NCBI RefSeq assembly: GCF_900200035.1
Contig: NZ_FZTC01000021.1
Coordinates: 47,890 to 111,889 of the forward strand
Source: Klebsiella grimontii
Lineage (GTDB): Bacteria > Pseudomonadota > Gammaproteobacteria > Enterobacterales > Enterobacteriaceae
Reading direction: 5' to 3'
DNA: 64,000 nucleotides
Part shown: in pieces, positions 26,095 through 36,711 of the stretch
Numbering within the stretch: position 1 is the stretch's first letter
Layout of the letters: each line of letters starts with the position of its first letter
The notes under the pieces: generated by a model
The model's database searches: none
The model's input: only the letters and a program-made list of their open reading frames with translations
What the model was told of the DNA's origin: nothing
Program-made: the position numbers and the translations under genes

Positions 26095-26517
26095 TATCGA
26101 GAATTGTCATTCGGCAATCTTATCCATTCAGATGCTCGTAAAAACACTCTGTTAATACCTATCTCAGCGCAAAGCCCGCGCACCACACAATAACGAAACA
26201 CAGAATTAACATAAACCAAACAAAATCATCAACAAACTCTGATATAAGCCACTTTCAATACAATCACTGAAGAGCATTCTCGTACGAAAGAAACAATCAC
26301 CAGCTAATCAAGCTGGCACTAAAGCCAGCTACAGCGCCATTGTTCAAACTACTGGTCGCGAAAAAGGGTTTTCCACTTTCCTCAAAAAAAACCACAAACA
26401 CCATATAGGAATTTTCTTAAATTCAGGATATGTTAAGCAGGCAAAGGCATGCTTTTGCAGTGATATTAGTTCGCAGGCAAATGGATTTATAACATTCCTT
26501 TCATTCTGGTACGCATT

Positions 26518-26640
26518 ATGGCAAACATAATTTTCTTAGCAGTTGCTGCCATCCTGTTGATTGTTTCAGTTTATTTTCTGATTTCTTATATTAAAGATCA
26601 GAAAAAGACCAAGCTGACTTTTAACAAACGAAAGTGGTGA
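26518..26640 (+). CDS. Small single-span membrane protein (40 aa)
   Basis: The ATG at 26518 opens 40 codons. A short polar start (MAN) is followed by a strongly hydrophobic helix of about 22 residues (IIFLAVAAILLIVSVYFLI). The tail is basic (KDQKKTKLTFNKRKW), which by the positive-inside rule would be cytoplasmic. That layout is typical of enterobacterial small membrane proteins. No strong Shine-Dalgarno is visible, and I do not recognise a family or function. It follows the uge terminator, so it would need its own promoter. Confidence 0.55.
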   Translation: MANIIFLAVAAILLIVSVYFLISYIKDQKKTKLTFNKRKW

Positions 26641-26949
26641 AAAGAAAACTTAATATAATTATAATACAGGCATAGGAAATAATAATATAAGAATAAAACA
26701 CTGCCAGCGGTGGGGATGTGTATTGTCTTTTCAGCTGGCATTGGTCGCCACGTCAAACTAAAAAGTTATGCTAATCGGGTACTAAGACCTTAGCATCAAC
26801 ATTATATCCTGGTGACCGTAAATGGCTTGTGCTTGCTATGCCTGCGCCCTTCCCTTGAAAGATCCCGCTCCCTCACCCGTGTCAATTTCAATCAGAACCT
26901 TAACTCGCCGCAAGGCAGCTCTCCTGAAAACCAGGGTTCCAGAAACAAC

Positions 26950-26971
26950 AAAAGCCTGCAAGCAGGCTCTG
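26950..26971 (-). terminator. Possible terminator downstream of ugd
   Basis: Read on the minus strand, AGCCTGC-TT-GCAGGCT is followed by TTTGTTGTTT. It lies about 250 bases past the ugd stop, where the capsule transcript would end. Confidence 0.55.
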
Positions 26972-27219
26972 TTTTACCTTCCGGCGCTTATCTCCAGCGT
27001 CTACATCACAGTGACGGTAGCTCTTCACAAGGTGAATTAAACATATCCGACCTCGATGGTTGGGACAAGATGATCGATTGAAGAATCTAAGCGAGGTCAC
27101 GTTTTTTAGGGGGGGTGATCGGGTAAGAGGAGTAAGATGATTTGCCAGACGAATAGCTGAAGAATTCAGGAGAGGGGAAAATTCTGGCCGACAGCTTATC
27201 TCCCGGCCAGAGGGGGTAT

Positions 27220-28386
27220 TTAGTCACTGCCGAACAAATCGCGGGTATACACTTTGTCAGCGACATCCGACAGCTCTTCAGCCATTCGATTTGAGACAAT
27301 CACGTCAGCTTCTTGTTTGAATGCGTCGAAATCGCGAACCACGCGGGAATTGAAGAACTCATCTTCCTGCATAACCGGTTCGTAGATAATGACCGGAATA
27401 CCTTTGGCCTTGATACGCTTCATGATGCCCTGAATTGAGGAAGCGCGGAAGTTATCAGAGCCACTCTTCATAATCAGACGATAGATGCCAACGACTTTGG
27501 GCTTGCGCGCCAGGATTGAGTCAGCGATAAAATCTTTACGCGTGCGGTTAGCATCAACGATGGCACCGATGATGTTATTCGGTACAGATTCATAGTTTGC
27601 CAGCAGCTGCTTGGTATCTTTCGGCAGGCAGTAGCCGCCGTAGCCAAAGGAAGGGTTGTTATAGTGATTACCAATTCGCGGATCGAGGCACACGCCTTCG
27701 ATGATCTGCTTACTGTTCAGACCCTGGCTTTCAGCATAGCTATCCAGTTCATTAAAGTAGGCTACGCGCAACGCCAGGTAGGTATTGGCAAATAGCTTAA
27801 TCGCCTCAGCTTCGGTGGAGTCAGTAAACAGCGTCGGGATATGCTGCTTAATCGCGCCTTCTTTCAGCAAATTAGCGAAACGCTCTGCGCGTTCTGAACG
27901 TTCACCAATGACGATCCGAGACGGGTGCAGGTTGTCATAGAGCGCGCGGCCTTCACGAAGAAACTCAGGAGAGAAAATGACGTTATCAATGCCCAGGCGC
28001 TCTTTAATATCACGCGTGAAGCCAACGGGAATGGTGGATTTAATTATCATTACCGCGTCTGGGTTAATCTCGGTGACATCACGAATAACGGCTTCAACGG
28101 TCGAAGTATTGAAGTAGTTCGTTTTCGGATCGTAGTCAGTCGGCGTGGCGATAATGACATAATCTGCATTACGGTAGGCATCATGCTTGTCCGTTGTCGC
28201 GCGAAAATTCAACGGTTTTTCCGCCAGATATTCCTGGATCTCCTTATCGACAATCGGAGAAATCTTTTGGTTAATCATATCAACTTTGGATTGAATGATA
28301 TCCAGCGCCACCACTTCGTGGTTTTGCGCAATCAGGATGCCATTCGATAAACCAACATAACCGGTACCGGAAATAGTAATTTTCAT
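27220..28386 (-). CDS. ugd: UDP-glucose 6-dehydrogenase
   Basis: Ugd oxidises UDP-glucose to UDP-glucuronate with two NAD+, supplying GlcA for capsule, GalA (through Uge) and L-Ara4N for lipid A. It has 388 residues. The Rossmann motif is [17 protein letters not shown], and the catalytic Cys lies in [16 protein letters not shown]. It closes the capsule locus in the conserved Klebsiella position (gnd-manC-manB-ugd). A large hairpin lies between manB and ugd, so ugd may have partly separate expression. PhoP/Rcs control known in other enterobacteria is not visible here. Confidence 0.97.
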   Translation of the reverse strand: MKITISGTGYVGLSNGILIAQNHEVVALDIIQSKVDMINQKISPIVDKEIQEYLAEKPLNFRATTDKHDAYRNADYVIIATPTDYDPKTNYFNTSTVEAVIRDVTEINPDAVMIIKSTIPVGFTRDIKERLGIDNVIFSPEFLREGRALYDNLHPSRIVIGERSERAERFANLLKEGAIKQHIPTLFTDSTEAEAIKLFANTYLALRVAYFNELDSYAESQGLNSKQIIEGVCLDPRIGNHYNNPSFGYGGYCLPKDTKQLLANYESVPNNIIGAIVDANRTRKDFIADSILARKPKVVGIYRLIMKSGSDNFRASSIQGIMKRIKAKGIPVIIYEPVMQEDEFFNSRVVRDFDAFKQEADVIVSNRMAEELSDVADKVYTRDLFGSD

Positions 28387-28487
28387 TCGATCACACTTTA
28401 ATCAGTTAACTGGACGGCGGCGTATTAGCCACCCTGGTAATCAACACTTGTGGCGGTTTTACTCTCAGAAAGATGGGAAGTCAAGAA

Positions 28488-28534
28488 AGAGCCATAAGGT
28501 GATGCATCATTCCACGCACCTACCCTATGGCTCT
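28488..28534 (-). terminator. Imperfect long hairpin between manB and ugd
   Basis: AGAGCCATA plus AGGT pairs with ACCT plus TATGGCTCT, with a 4-base bulge and a loop of about 17. On the minus strand it is followed by TTTCTT. It starts 14 bases past the manB stop, so it could act as a leaky terminator or a 3'-end stabiliser. Confidence 0.5.
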
Positions 28535-28548
28535 AAGCAGAATAATTT

Positions 28549-29919
28549 CTATTTCATTAAAGCTAATATTTCTTCTGTTTTAGCCTTCATTAATTCATCG
28601 TCTCCTTTTGACTCTACGTTAAGACGCACAACCGGCTCGGTATTCGAGCTGCGCAGGTTAAAACGCCACTCCGGATATTCAATACTGATGCCGTCGGTGG
28701 TATCCACGTTCACGGCATCCGGTTCATAGCGTTCACGGATGCGCGCAATTGCCGCCGCCGCATTCTCCAGCTTGCGGTTAATTTCCCCGGACGCCGGGAA
28801 CGCCGCCTGCCGGTCCGCCACCAGCGCCTTGAGCGGGCTGTTCTTCAGACACAGTAGCTCCGCCACCAGCAACCACGGGATCATCCCGCTGTCGCAGTAG
28901 GCGAAGTCGCGGAAATAGTGGTGTGCGCTCATTTCCCCGCCGTAAATCGCATCTTCCTGACGCATCCGCTCTTTAATAAACGCATGCCCGGTTTTCGACA
29001 TCACCGGTGTGCCGCCGCTGCGGGTCACCATATCCACCGTATTCCACGTCAGGCGCGGGTCGTGAATAATCCGGGCGCCCGGCTGCTTCTGCAGGAACGC
29101 TTCCGCCAGCAAGCCAACAATATAATAGCCTTCGATAAATTCTGCATCGTTATCAAACATAAAGCAGCGGTCGAAGTCACCGTCAAAGGCGATCCCCATG
29201 TCCGCGCCGTGCTCGCGCACCGCATCCGCGGTGTCCTGCCGGCACTCCGGCAGCAGCGGGTTCGGGATTCCATTCGGGAAATTGCCGTCCGCCTGGTGAT
29301 GCACCTTGATAAAGGTCACCGGCACGCCTGCCGCCACAAAACGTTTCTCCACTTCATCAATCACGTGACCGGCAGCACCGTTGCCGGAGTTCACCACAAG
29401 CTTCAGTGGACGGGTGAAGCTGGCCAGGTTCACGTAGCCCATCAGGTGGTCCACGTACTCCTGCAGCACCGATATCTGACGCAGGGTGCCGCGACGGGAC
29501 GCGTCCACCGGCGCAAACTGATTCTCTTCCGCCAGGCGCTGGATATCGCGCAGCCCGGTGTCGCCGCTGATGGGCTTCGCGTTTTCACGCACCAGCTTCA
29601 TGCCGTTGTAGTTCATTGGGTTATGGCTGGCCGTCACCTCTATCCCGCCATCCACGCCCAAGTGGAAGGTGGCAAAGTAAATCTCTTCCGTACCACTCAG
29701 ACCAATATCCAGCACGTCCGTTCCCGCATCCATCAGGCCGTTGGCCAGCGCCAGTTTCAGCGACTCGCTGGTCAGACGCACATCGCCTCCCACCACGATT
29801 GTTTCCGGCTTCAGAAATTCGCCATAGGCGCGTCCGATACGGTAGGCGATATCTTCGTTTAATTCTTCGCCCAGTTCGCCGCGGATATCATAAGCTTTAA
29901 AGCAGTTTAATTTTGCCAT
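28549..29919 (-). CDS. manB: Phosphomannomutase ManB (CpsG)
   Basis: ManB converts mannose-6-phosphate to mannose-1-phosphate for GDP-mannose synthesis. It has 456 residues and is an alpha-D-phosphohexomutase. The phosphoserine loop is [13 protein letters not shown], the Mg-binding loop is DGDFDRC, and the sugar-binding loop is near [10 protein letters not shown]. The C-terminal phosphate-binding segment is [15 protein letters not shown]. It is paired with manC (22-bp gap). The pair shows that the capsule contains mannose or a GDP-mannose-derived sugar. No gmd/fcl is present, so mannose itself is more likely than fucose. Confidence 0.96.
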   Translation of the reverse strand: MAKLNCFKAYDIRGELGEELNEDIAYRIGRAYGEFLKPETIVVGGDVRLTSESLKLALANGLMDAGTDVLDIGLSGTEEIYFATFHLGVDGGIEVTASHNPMNYNGMKLVRENAKPISGDTGLRDIQRLAEENQFAPVDASRRGTLRQISVLQEYVDHLMGYVNLASFTRPLKLVVNSGNGAAGHVIDEVEKRFVAAGVPVTFIKVHHQADGNFPNGIPNPLLPECRQDTADAVREHGADMGIAFDGDFDRCFMFDNDAEFIEGYYIVGLLAEAFLQKQPGARIIHDPRLTWNTVDMVTRSGGTPVMSKTGHAFIKERMRQEDAIYGGEMSAHHYFRDFAYCDSGMIPWLLVAELLCLKNSPLKALVADRQAAFPASGEINRKLENAAAAIARIRERYEPDAVNVDTTDGISIEYPEWRFNLRSSNTEPVVRLNVESKGDDELMKAKTEEILALMK

Positions 29920-29941
29920 CTATTTAATCCTTAAATACAAA

Positions 29942-31357
29942 TTAGCAACGACCATACTGGTCTTTAATACGGATAATGTCGTCTTCGCCCAGATAGGAGC
30001 CGGACTGGATCTCCAGCACTTCCAGCGGGATACGTCCCGGGTTCTCCAGACAGTGTTCGGCGCCAATGGGAATAAAGGTAGACTGATTTTCAGTCAGCAG
30101 GAACTGCTTACCGTTGACCGTTATCTGCCCCGTCCCTGCGAGGATCACCCAGTGCTCGGCGCGGTGGTGATGCATCTGCATGGAGAACGCCCCGCCCGGC
30201 TTGACGGTGATACGGTTAACATTGAAGCGCGGCGTCTGGACCACCACGTCGCTGCGACCCCACGGACGGTAGATTTCGCGGTGTCGTTTGTATTCGCTGC
30301 GCTGGTTGGCCTTCAAGTACTCCACGACCTTTTTCACGTCCTGAGCGCGGTTTTTATTCATCACCAGCACCGCATCCTTTGTACTGACGATCACAAGGTC
30401 CTCAACGCCGATAGCCGCCACCAACTTTTCGTCGCTGTTGATGTAGCAGTTCTGGCTATTGTGCACCCAGGCATCGCCGGTCAGCACATTGCCAAGCTCA
30501 TCTTTCGGGCTGACATCCCACAGGGCTGACCATGAGCCGACGTCGCTCCAGTCCGCGTCCAGCCCCACCACCACCGCATCGGCGGTCTTTTCCATTACCG
30601 CATAGTCAACGGATTCGTCGGGACAGGTGCTGAACACCTCATGCGGGATGCTGATAAAGTCGCTGCCGCTATCGGCCGCATTGACCGCAGCCGTGCAGAC
30701 TTCGAGAATATCCGGGCGGAATTTTGCCAGCTCGGAGAGATACTTTTTCGCCCGGAACATGAACATACCGCTGTTCCAGTAATACTCCCCGGAGGCCAGA
30801 TAGGCTTGCGCACGCTCCAGGTCAGGCTTCTCGACAAAGCGGGCGACCTGATAAGGCGTATGCTCCCCTTCCCCCAGCGCATCGCCGCGCTGGATATAGC
30901 CGTAGCCGGTTTCAGGGGTGTTCGGAACGATACCGAAGGTGACCAGATGGTCAGCATGCGCATACTGCTCAGCAACGCGGATGGCGTCGTGGAAGACCTG
31001 CTGATTATTGATAATGTGGTCCGCTGCCAGGACAAGCATCAGCGGGTCATCGCCATTCTGCGTGGCCTGCAGCGCCGCGAGGGCGATGGCCGGGGCGGTG
31101 TTGCGGCCCACCGGCTCAAGAATGATATTCTTCGACAGCTTGTTGAGCTGTCTTAGCTGTTCAGCAACCAGAAAGCGATGCTCCTCATTGCAGATAACCG
31201 TGGGTTCATGAATATCCAGGCCGGAGAGGCGCGAGATGGTTTCCTGCAACATGGAGTTCTGCCCGTACAGTCGGAGAAACTGTTTGGGGTAGAGTTCACG
31301 GGACATTGGCCACAGGCGGCTACCGGTGCCACCCGCCATAATCACAGGAAGTAACAT
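29942..31357 (-). CDS. manC: Mannose-1-phosphate guanylyltransferase (/ mannose-6-P isomerase) ManC
   Basis: ManC makes GDP-mannose from mannose-1-phosphate and GTP. It has 471 residues. The nucleotidyltransferase signature [19 protein letters not shown] is at the N-terminus, with FVEKPD in the sugar-binding part. The C-terminal 115 or so residues are a cupin ([27 protein letters not shown]) of the type II phosphomannose isomerase class, so it may be bifunctional. It starts the manC-manB unit, downstream of a gnd terminator and an unusual inverted repeat, so it probably has its own promoter. Confidence 0.96.
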   Translation of the reverse strand: MLLPVIMAGGTGSRLWPMSRELYPKQFLRLYGQNSMLQETISRLSGLDIHEPTVICNEEHRFLVAEQLRQLNKLSKNIILEPVGRNTAPAIALAALQATQNGDDPLMLVLAADHIINNQQVFHDAIRVAEQYAHADHLVTFGIVPNTPETGYGYIQRGDALGEGEHTPYQVARFVEKPDLERAQAYLASGEYYWNSGMFMFRAKKYLSELAKFRPDILEVCTAAVNAADSGSDFISIPHEVFSTCPDESVDYAVMEKTADAVVVGLDADWSDVGSWSALWDVSPKDELGNVLTGDAWVHNSQNCYINSDEKLVAAIGVEDLVIVSTKDAVLVMNKNRAQDVKKVVEYLKANQRSEYKRHREIYRPWGRSDVVVQTPRFNVNRITVKPGGAFSMQMHHHRAEHWVILAGTGQITVNGKQFLLTENQSTFIPIGAEHCLENPGRIPLEVLEIQSGSYLGEDDIIRIKDQYGRC

Positions 31358-31412
31358 GATAAAATCCTTAATAAATATGAAATATTAAATGTGACGTGAT
31401 GGAAGTAATGAC

Positions 31413-31452
31413 TTCTTCTTTTGCAAATTTTGACAAAATTGCAAAAGAAGAA
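31413..31452. repeat. Perfect 14-bp inverted repeat upstream of manC
   Basis: TTCTTCTTTTGCAA (31413-31426) is the exact reverse complement of TTGCAAAAGAAGAA (31439-31452). The 12-base centre itself contains TTTTG-A-CAAAA. It lies 56 bases upstream of the manC ATG and downstream of the gnd terminator. It could be an operator or a leader hairpin. No T tract follows on either strand. Confidence 0.75.
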
Positions 31453-31530
31453 AGATTAAAAAATTTAGGATGGAATATAAATCTTATATTTTCTAATAAA
31501 AACTGAAATTAGATTCCGTGTTACCCCATT

Positions 31531-31562
31531 AAAAAACAACCTGGCTCTTGCCAGGCTGTTTT
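31531..31562 (-). terminator. Terminator after gnd
   Basis: On the minus strand, AGCCTGGC-AAGA-GCCAGGTT is followed by GTTTTTTAA, starting about 10 bases past the gnd stop. It would separate gnd from manC. Confidence 0.88.
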
Positions 31563-31570
31563 ATCACGAA

Positions 31571-32977
31571 TTAATCAAGCCATTCAGTATGGAATACGCC
31601 TTCTTTATCAGTACGCTTATATGTATGCGCGCCGAAATAATCACGCTGAGCCTGAATCAGGTTAGCAGGCAGTACAGCGGAACGATAGCTATCGTAGTAG
31701 GCAATAGCCGCAGAGAAGGTTGGAACCGGAATACCATTCTGCACAGCGTAGGCAACCACATCGCGCAGCGCTTGCTGATAATCATCGGCGATCTGCTTGA
31801 AGTAAGGCGCCAGCAGCAGGTTAGCAATACCCGCATTCTGCTCATAGGCATCAGTGATCTTTTGCAGGAACTGAGCACGGATGATGCAGCCTGCACGGAA
31901 GATTTTAGCAATCTCGCCGTAGTTCAGATCCCAGTGGTATTCATCAGACGCAGCACGGAGCTGGGAGAAACCTTGAGCGTAAGAGACGATTTTGCCCAGA
32001 TAGAGAGCGCGACGAACTTTCTCAATGAACTCTGCTTTATCACCCGCAGTCTTCGCTTGCGGCCCGGTAAGAACTTTAGAAGCAGCAACACGCTGGTCTT
32101 TCAGGGAGGAGATATAGCGAGCAAAGACTGACTCAGTGATAAGCGATAGCGGTTCGCCCAGATCCAGAGAACTCTGGCTGGTCCATTTACCGGTACCTTT
32201 GTTTGCTGCTTCATCAAGGATCACGTCAACCAGGTATTTACCCTCTTCATCCTTTTTGGTGAAGATGTCTTTGGTGATGTCAATCAGATAGCTGCTCAGC
32301 TCACCTTCATTCCACTCAGTGAAAGTTTGCGCAAGCTCTTCATTAGAAAGCGCCAGGCCACCTTTCAGTAAAGCGTAGGCTTCAGCGATCAGCTGCATAT
32401 CGCCGTATTCAATACCGTTGTGAACCATTTTGACATAATGACCAGCACCATCCGCACCGATATAGGTTACGCACGGCTCACCGTCTTCTGCAACAGCGGC
32501 AATCTGCTTGAGAATTGGCGCAACCAGTTCATAAGCTTCTTTCTGACCACCAGGCATGATAGAAGGACCTTTAAGCGCGCCCTCTTCACCGCCGGACACA
32601 CCGGTACCAATGAAGTTAAAGCCTTCTGCAGAAAGTTCGCGATTACGACGAATCGTATCCTGGAAAAAGGTATTACCACCATCAATGATGATGTCACCCT
32701 TATCCAGGTAAGGCTTCAGAGAGTCGATGGCACTGTCAGTGCCTGCACCCGCCTTCACCATTAACAGGATACGGCGCGGAGTCTCGAGTGATTCAACAAA
32801 CTCTTGCACTGTATAATGTGGGACCAGCTTCTTGCCGGGATTCTCGGCAATAACTTCTTCGGTCTTTTCACGGGAGCGGTTGAAAACGGAGACGGTATAA
32901 CCACGGCTCTCGATGTTGAGCGCAAGGTTACGCCCCATCACTGCCATACCGACAACCCCGATCTGTTGCTTGGACAT
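31571..32977 (-). CDS. gnd: 6-phosphogluconate dehydrogenase (decarboxylating)
   Basis: Gnd is the oxidative pentose phosphate enzyme that makes ribulose-5-phosphate, CO2 and NADPH. It has 468 residues. The NADP-binding start is [32 protein letters not shown] and [16 protein letters not shown] are the substrate-binding segments. It has no direct part in capsule synthesis but marks the boundary of the K locus in enterobacteria and is known to recombine along with it. The 170-bp gap before it and the terminator after it suggest independent expression. Confidence 0.98.
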   Translation of the reverse strand: MSKQQIGVVGMAVMGRNLALNIESRGYTVSVFNRSREKTEEVIAENPGKKLVPHYTVQEFVESLETPRRILLMVKAGAGTDSAIDSLKPYLDKGDIIIDGGNTFFQDTIRRNRELSAEGFNFIGTGVSGGEEGALKGPSIMPGGQKEAYELVAPILKQIAAVAEDGEPCVTYIGADGAGHYVKMVHNGIEYGDMQLIAEAYALLKGGLALSNEELAQTFTEWNEGELSSYLIDITKDIFTKKDEEGKYLVDVILDEAANKGTGKWTSQSSLDLGEPLSLITESVFARYISSLKDQRVAASKVLTGPQAKTAGDKAEFIEKVRRALYLGKIVSYAQGFSQLRAASDEYHWDLNYGEIAKIFRAGCIIRAQFLQKITDAYEQNAGIANLLLAPYFKQIADDYQQALRDVVAYAVQNGIPVPTFSAAIAYYDSYRSAVLPANLIQAQRDYFGAHTYKRTDKEGVFHTEWLD

Positions 32978-33147
32978 TACATACTCCTGTCAGGTGTGGT
33001 CACTGCGACTGTTCGCAGCTTAAATGTGATGAATATGTTAGCGCAAAATGATTGAAGAGCATAGGTTGAAATTGTGTTACTCATTAATAGGGATAACATA
33101 ATGAACAATTGTAAGGTTTCAACAATTATATATCGTAACGTTTGACT

Positions 33148-34137
33148 TTATACAATGAATCCAATTCTTTTTAAGAAGTATTTAGCGACTTTATAAATAA
33201 AAACGTTATACTTAGCTATAAATACTAACGGATCAGTGTTTCCTTTAAGAACTTTGGCAAGTGACTCATTAGTAGATTGGCTTAAAGTGATATTAGATTG
33301 CTTTAATATTGAAAAAATATGTACAATATTCTGTCTAATTCTTACATTAAGATATTTTTCACATAACCCGGTTGAATTATTTTTTAGTTCCACCAAAGTA
33401 TTTATACTCTCAAGATAACCTATGATATTTTTCTCTGAACGAGAAGTTTGCATTATAGAGCCTGCTCGCACTCGTCGCTTGAAATACTTCTTATTAGTTA
33501 TAACTGTTAAGGAAGCCTTAAGAAATAAACGGGGAGTAAATTCCTCATCCTCGTGAATAATTCTTTTAAAGAATAAATTATTATCGCTTTGAAGGCTTTT
33601 TTTGAAAATGTAAAGCCAAGCATTAGGAAAAAAAGTTCCATTTTGAGATAGTTTTACAAAAGCATTACAACCAGTATCATATACGCCTTCGATTGTACGT
33701 TCATACACAGGCAGTTTATCTTTTTGAATGTTTGCATCTGATGTACTTTCATCAGAAAATGATTCAGCAGAAAATGCAAATACATCGATGCATGGATTTT
33801 CTTTATAGATTTTAATGAAATCGCTTATTAGATCCGGCATTAATAAATCATCTGAATCGAAATAATAGATAAACTCGCCGGATGCCAACATTGTGCCTTC
33901 ATTACGTGCTTGTCCCAACCCCTGATTAATTGTATGAATAATTTTTACAAAAGGGATTTGGCCATAATTAGCGTCAATGATATCGCCAGAACCATCAGTA
34001 GAGCCGTCATCAACGATAATAACTTCAAAGGGTTTAACCTTTTGATTTATAACAGAGTCAATTGCTTGTAAAACATAATCCTTTACATTGTATACGGGGA
34101 TGATGACCGAAACAGTGGGAATATTGATGCTGTTCAT
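33148..34137 (-). CDS. Capsule GT2 glycosyltransferase
   Basis: This 329-residue GT-A family 2 transferase has the motifs VSVIIPVYNVKDYVLQAIDS, IIVDDGSTDGSGDII and the DxD-like YYFDSDDLLMP. The rest is helical and very rich in Ile, Asn and Lys, with markedly AT-rich codons. It overlaps the pyruvyltransferase gene by ATGA and is the last capsule-specific gene before gnd. The sugar and linkage cannot be told from sequence. Confidence 0.88.
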   Translation of the reverse strand: MNSINIPTVSVIIPVYNVKDYVLQAIDSVINQKVKPFEVIIVDDGSTDGSGDIIDANYGQIPFVKIIHTINQGLGQARNEGTMLASGEFIYYFDSDDLLMPDLISDFIKIYKENPCIDVFAFSAESFSDESTSDANIQKDKLPVYERTIEGVYDTGCNAFVKLSQNGTFFPNAWLYIFKKSLQSDNNLFFKRIIHEDEEFTPRLFLKASLTVITNKKYFKRRVRAGSIMQTSRSEKNIIGYLESINTLVELKNNSTGLCEKYLNVRIRQNIVHIFSILKQSNITLSQSTNESLAKVLKGNTDPLVFIAKYNVFIYKVAKYFLKRIGFIV

Positions 34138-35090
34138 ACTTTAACTAACTCGCAATTAGGAACGGTATGCGTCCAAGCATCGTAATATGTAGAGTTTTTC
34201 CCATAGGAATTATCGAGAAGTTTAGTTGGCATATCAAGAAGGCAACATAAAATATGGCCATGCATCCTTGAAGTAACGACAACCTTATGAGAAAGGAAGT
34301 ATTCATTGACACGTTTTACAAGCTGATCAGTATAATTCCCCCAGAGCTGGGACGTAGGGATAATGTATCTTCCAGCGATATTATTTATGCGTTCAGCTTT
34401 GACAAGAGCTCTCATTATAAAACGATCCTTATTCGAGCAAATATCTTCCCAATCCTCATACATAGAAGATTCAGGAGCATCACTAAGGCCTGATAGATCG
34501 GTTTTCTCAATATCTTTCCGTAACATCCATAGCGTATCGCGAGCAACTTGAGTCTTATTTTGCCTAGGGAAAATTTGCCATAATGAGTGAGCCATGTCTG
34601 GACACATAATAACATTATCGCAAAACTTCTCTTTAAGTAATTTTTCGCTGTTAAGATCACGACAAAAGATAGTCAAATTTTTATGTTTACGTATTATTTT
34701 TGCTGAATCGTTCAAAGCTTGCTGATCTTTAAAATGTACCGTCTGAGGCAGATAAACGATTTTATTATTTGGAAACGCCTTGACTACTTCTTCACGTAAA
34801 ATTTGATGTTTTGGATATAAATCCCCAAAATTTCCACCTCCATGCAGAAGTATAATAACATCTTCTGGTAGGCTCCTTAAAGACTGGACGTATTTTAAAC
34901 TACCTTTATCAGTACGTCTAGCCAATACTTGATATTTCTTTTCTCTAAAAAACTGTTCAGTACCTTTATAAATTAACAAATCTCCGACATTGAGATGTAA
35001 TGGGATATCTAAATAAATAACACGACTCCCTGATGGAACAACTTTCTCTATAACGTCTAATTTCTTCTTCAAAGCAATCATAGGATGCAT
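34134..35090 (-). CDS. Polysaccharide pyruvyltransferase family protein
   Basis: Proteins of this family add pyruvate ketals from phosphoenolpyruvate to exopolysaccharide sugars (CsaB, WcaK, ExoV and GumL types). It has 318 residues. Visible family features are the N-terminal LHLNVGDLLIYKGTEQF (with NxGD), LLHGGGNFGDLYPKH, and the C-terminal VVTSRMHGHILCCLLDMP holding the conserved His segment. The C-terminal DNSYGKNSTYYDAW fits the ExoV/EpsO subgroup. It predicts a pyruvylated, acidic capsule. It lies 5 bp past wzx and overlaps the next GT gene by four bases. Confidence 0.9.
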   Translation of the reverse strand: MHPMIALKKKLDVIEKVVPSGSRVIYLDIPLHLNVGDLLIYKGTEQFFREKKYQVLARRTDKGSLKYVQSLRSLPEDVIILLHGGGNFGDLYPKHQILREEVVKAFPNNKIVYLPQTVHFKDQQALNDSAKIIRKHKNLTIFCRDLNSEKLLKEKFCDNVIMCPDMAHSLWQIFPRQNKTQVARDTLWMLRKDIEKTDLSGLSDAPESSMYEDWEDICSNKDRFIMRALVKAERINNIAGRYIIPTSQLWGNYTDQLVKRVNEYFLSHKVVVTSRMHGHILCCLLDMPTKLLDNSYGKNSTYYDAWTHTVPNCELVKV

Positions 35091-35095
35091 ATTAT

Positions 35096-36568
35096 TTACG
35101 CTCTAATAAATTTTCTAACTTTAGGGTTTTTAACAATATAACACTTCATTTCGGAAACAAATTGATTATTGCTGAAAATCAATGTCATACTAAATGTCAC
35201 TATACCAACAAGAATTTGTATAACTAATGTTATTAGCGGAGAACCGGATAAACTAAATAATCCTGCCAACCATGCAGCTAGCATAGTAGGCAACGTCATT
35301 TTTAAGGGAAGAAGTATACTCATGATGTATTCACGATAACTACTTCCTAAAACCGGCTTAATAAGTATAAAATAACTTAAGCAGGTGTTTATCACTTGCA
35401 CCAACAAAAAACCTAACGCGGCACCAGTTCCCCCTCCAATTTTTGCGCCTAACCAAATCATAGGAATAAAAAGAAAGAATTTAAATACGTTAAATTTAAA
35501 ACTAACATCAACTCGAGCTTTTGCCATCAGCAAAGCACCAATAGGATTTCCAATAGAGCGTAAAAGCCCAACGACACATAAAACTTGTAAAATGGGTGTA
35601 ATGAATATCCATTTTTCACCGAATAGAGTAAGGACAAAATTATTGGAAACAACTAACAATCCCAACAAAGCCGGAAAGTTAATCAAACCGACAAATGACA
35701 AAAGTTTATAAAAATTAGTTTTTAATTTTTCATTATCATTTTGTATTTTTGAAAATGCTGGAAAAAGAACTCTTGTCAGTATTGGATTAAGGCGAGACGG
35801 TGGCACTACAGCTACATTACTAGCAAGATTATATCCCCCTGCAATTATAGCTCCCAGAGAACGCGATAGAACGATAGTAGCAATATTTGAATTAAGTTGA
35901 TTAATCAACGCATCTGCTGTTAAAAAAGCACCAAATTTTAGATTAGACGATATCCCTTTTAATTTAAAGCTGAAGGATGGCTTGTATATTTTTCTACCAA
36001 CAATAGAAAACATAAGAGTACGAGATAATGACATACAGAGGTATCCCCATATCGCCGTTATCGCGAATGGGTATACATAAGCTGAAGTTAAAGTCACAGT
36101 AAAGCCAATGATCAAAGACAAAGTTTCTATGATCCCCACTTTCGTAAAATCAAGCTCCTTTTGCATAAGCGCTCTAAACTGCTGTCCATGCGGAATGATT
36201 AAAAATGCAAAAGCAAGTGTTTGAATCAATTCTTTGACATCAGGTTGATTAAATAGCAAAGAGATCTGTCTACTAAATAAGAAAACAACAACAAATACAA
36301 AAATACCTAATGAGACGTTTATCCAATATAAGGTTGTTAACTCTGAATTCGATATTTCTTTTTTCTGTATTATTGAATTAGATATTCCGAAATCAGAAAT
36401 TGTATCTGCAACCATAATAATCAGCAATGATATAGTGAGTATACCAAATTGGTGTGGCGCAAGAATATGGGCTAACAAAGTTATTTGGAGAAATGATATA
36501 GCGATACTTGCAATTGTCGTAATAGCAGACCATTTTGCGCCTCTAACAGTCTTCTCTTTTAAGCTCAT
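35096..36568 (-). CDS. wzx: Wzx flippase, WzxC-like
   Basis: Wzx flips undecaprenyl-linked capsule repeat units across the inner membrane. It has 490 residues and about 12-14 hydrophobic helices, of the MOP/PST family. The start (MSLKEKTVRGAKWSA), DTISDFGISNSIIQKKEIS, IIPHGQQFRALMQKELDF and GYNLASNVAVVPP segments closely match E. coli colanic acid WzxC in my memory of that protein. It is therefore WzxC-like rather than a typical divergent K-locus Wzx. It sits next to a pyruvyltransferase gene and a beta-helix gene, as wzxC does in the colanic acid cluster. Confidence 0.92.
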   Translation of the reverse strand: MSLKEKTVRGAKWSAITTIASIAISFLQITLLAHILAPHQFGILTISLLIIMVADTISDFGISNSIIQKKEISNSELTTLYWINVSLGIFVFVVVFLFSRQISLLFNQPDVKELIQTLAFAFLIIPHGQQFRALMQKELDFTKVGIIETLSLIIGFTVTLTSAYVYPFAITAIWGYLCMSLSRTLMFSIVGRKIYKPSFSFKLKGISSNLKFGAFLTADALINQLNSNIATIVLSRSLGAIIAGGYNLASNVAVVPPSRLNPILTRVLFPAFSKIQNDNEKLKTNFYKLLSFVGLINFPALLGLLVVSNNFVLTLFGEKWIFITPILQVLCVVGLLRSIGNPIGALLMAKARVDVSFKFNVFKFFLFIPMIWLGAKIGGGTGAALGFLLVQVINTCLSYFILIKPVLGSSYREYIMSILLPLKMTLPTMLAAWLAGLFSLSGSPLITLVIQILVGIVTFSMTLIFSNNQFVSEMKCYIVKNPKVRKFIRA

Positions 36569-36711
36569 AAATATTTAACTCAATGATAGAAATCGTTTTA
36601 AGAAGTGAAAGAAATTTACCCCAAGTACTGAAAGAAAAATGAGAAAACATGTATTCTGAAGTAATTTTTAAAAAAATATTTAGCAAGTTTATTATTTTTA
36701 TAATCTTAAAT

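Larger units (their letters stand above)
26095..27219. other. 1.1-kb intergenic region between uge and ugd
   Basis: The region is AT-rich. It holds one supported small ORF (26518-26640) and a minus-strand terminator-like hairpin (26950-26971). Two further inverted repeats lack T tracts: AGCTGGC/GCCAGCT at 26311-26330, and TGCCAGC with GCTGGCA some 25 bases apart near 26703-26742. The open frame at 26812-27081 starts with GTG and matches nothing I know. It may be the remains of a K-locus gene lost in earlier exchange, but I cannot show this. Confidence 0.6.

Noticed and set aside
26311..26330. Inverted repeat AGCTGGC/GCCAGCT as a terminator
   Set aside because: There is no T tract on either strand and the uge terminator already lies upstream.
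26812..27081. 89-codon open frame between uge and ugd
   Set aside because: It starts with GTG, has no ribosome site, reads as low-complexity Ser/Asn-rich sequence without a known family, and contains a terminator-like hairpin.
28918..29862. Plus-strand open frame of 314 codons inside manB
   Set aside because: It is antisense to an intact phosphomannomutase; composition is that of a shadow frame in GC-rich DNA.
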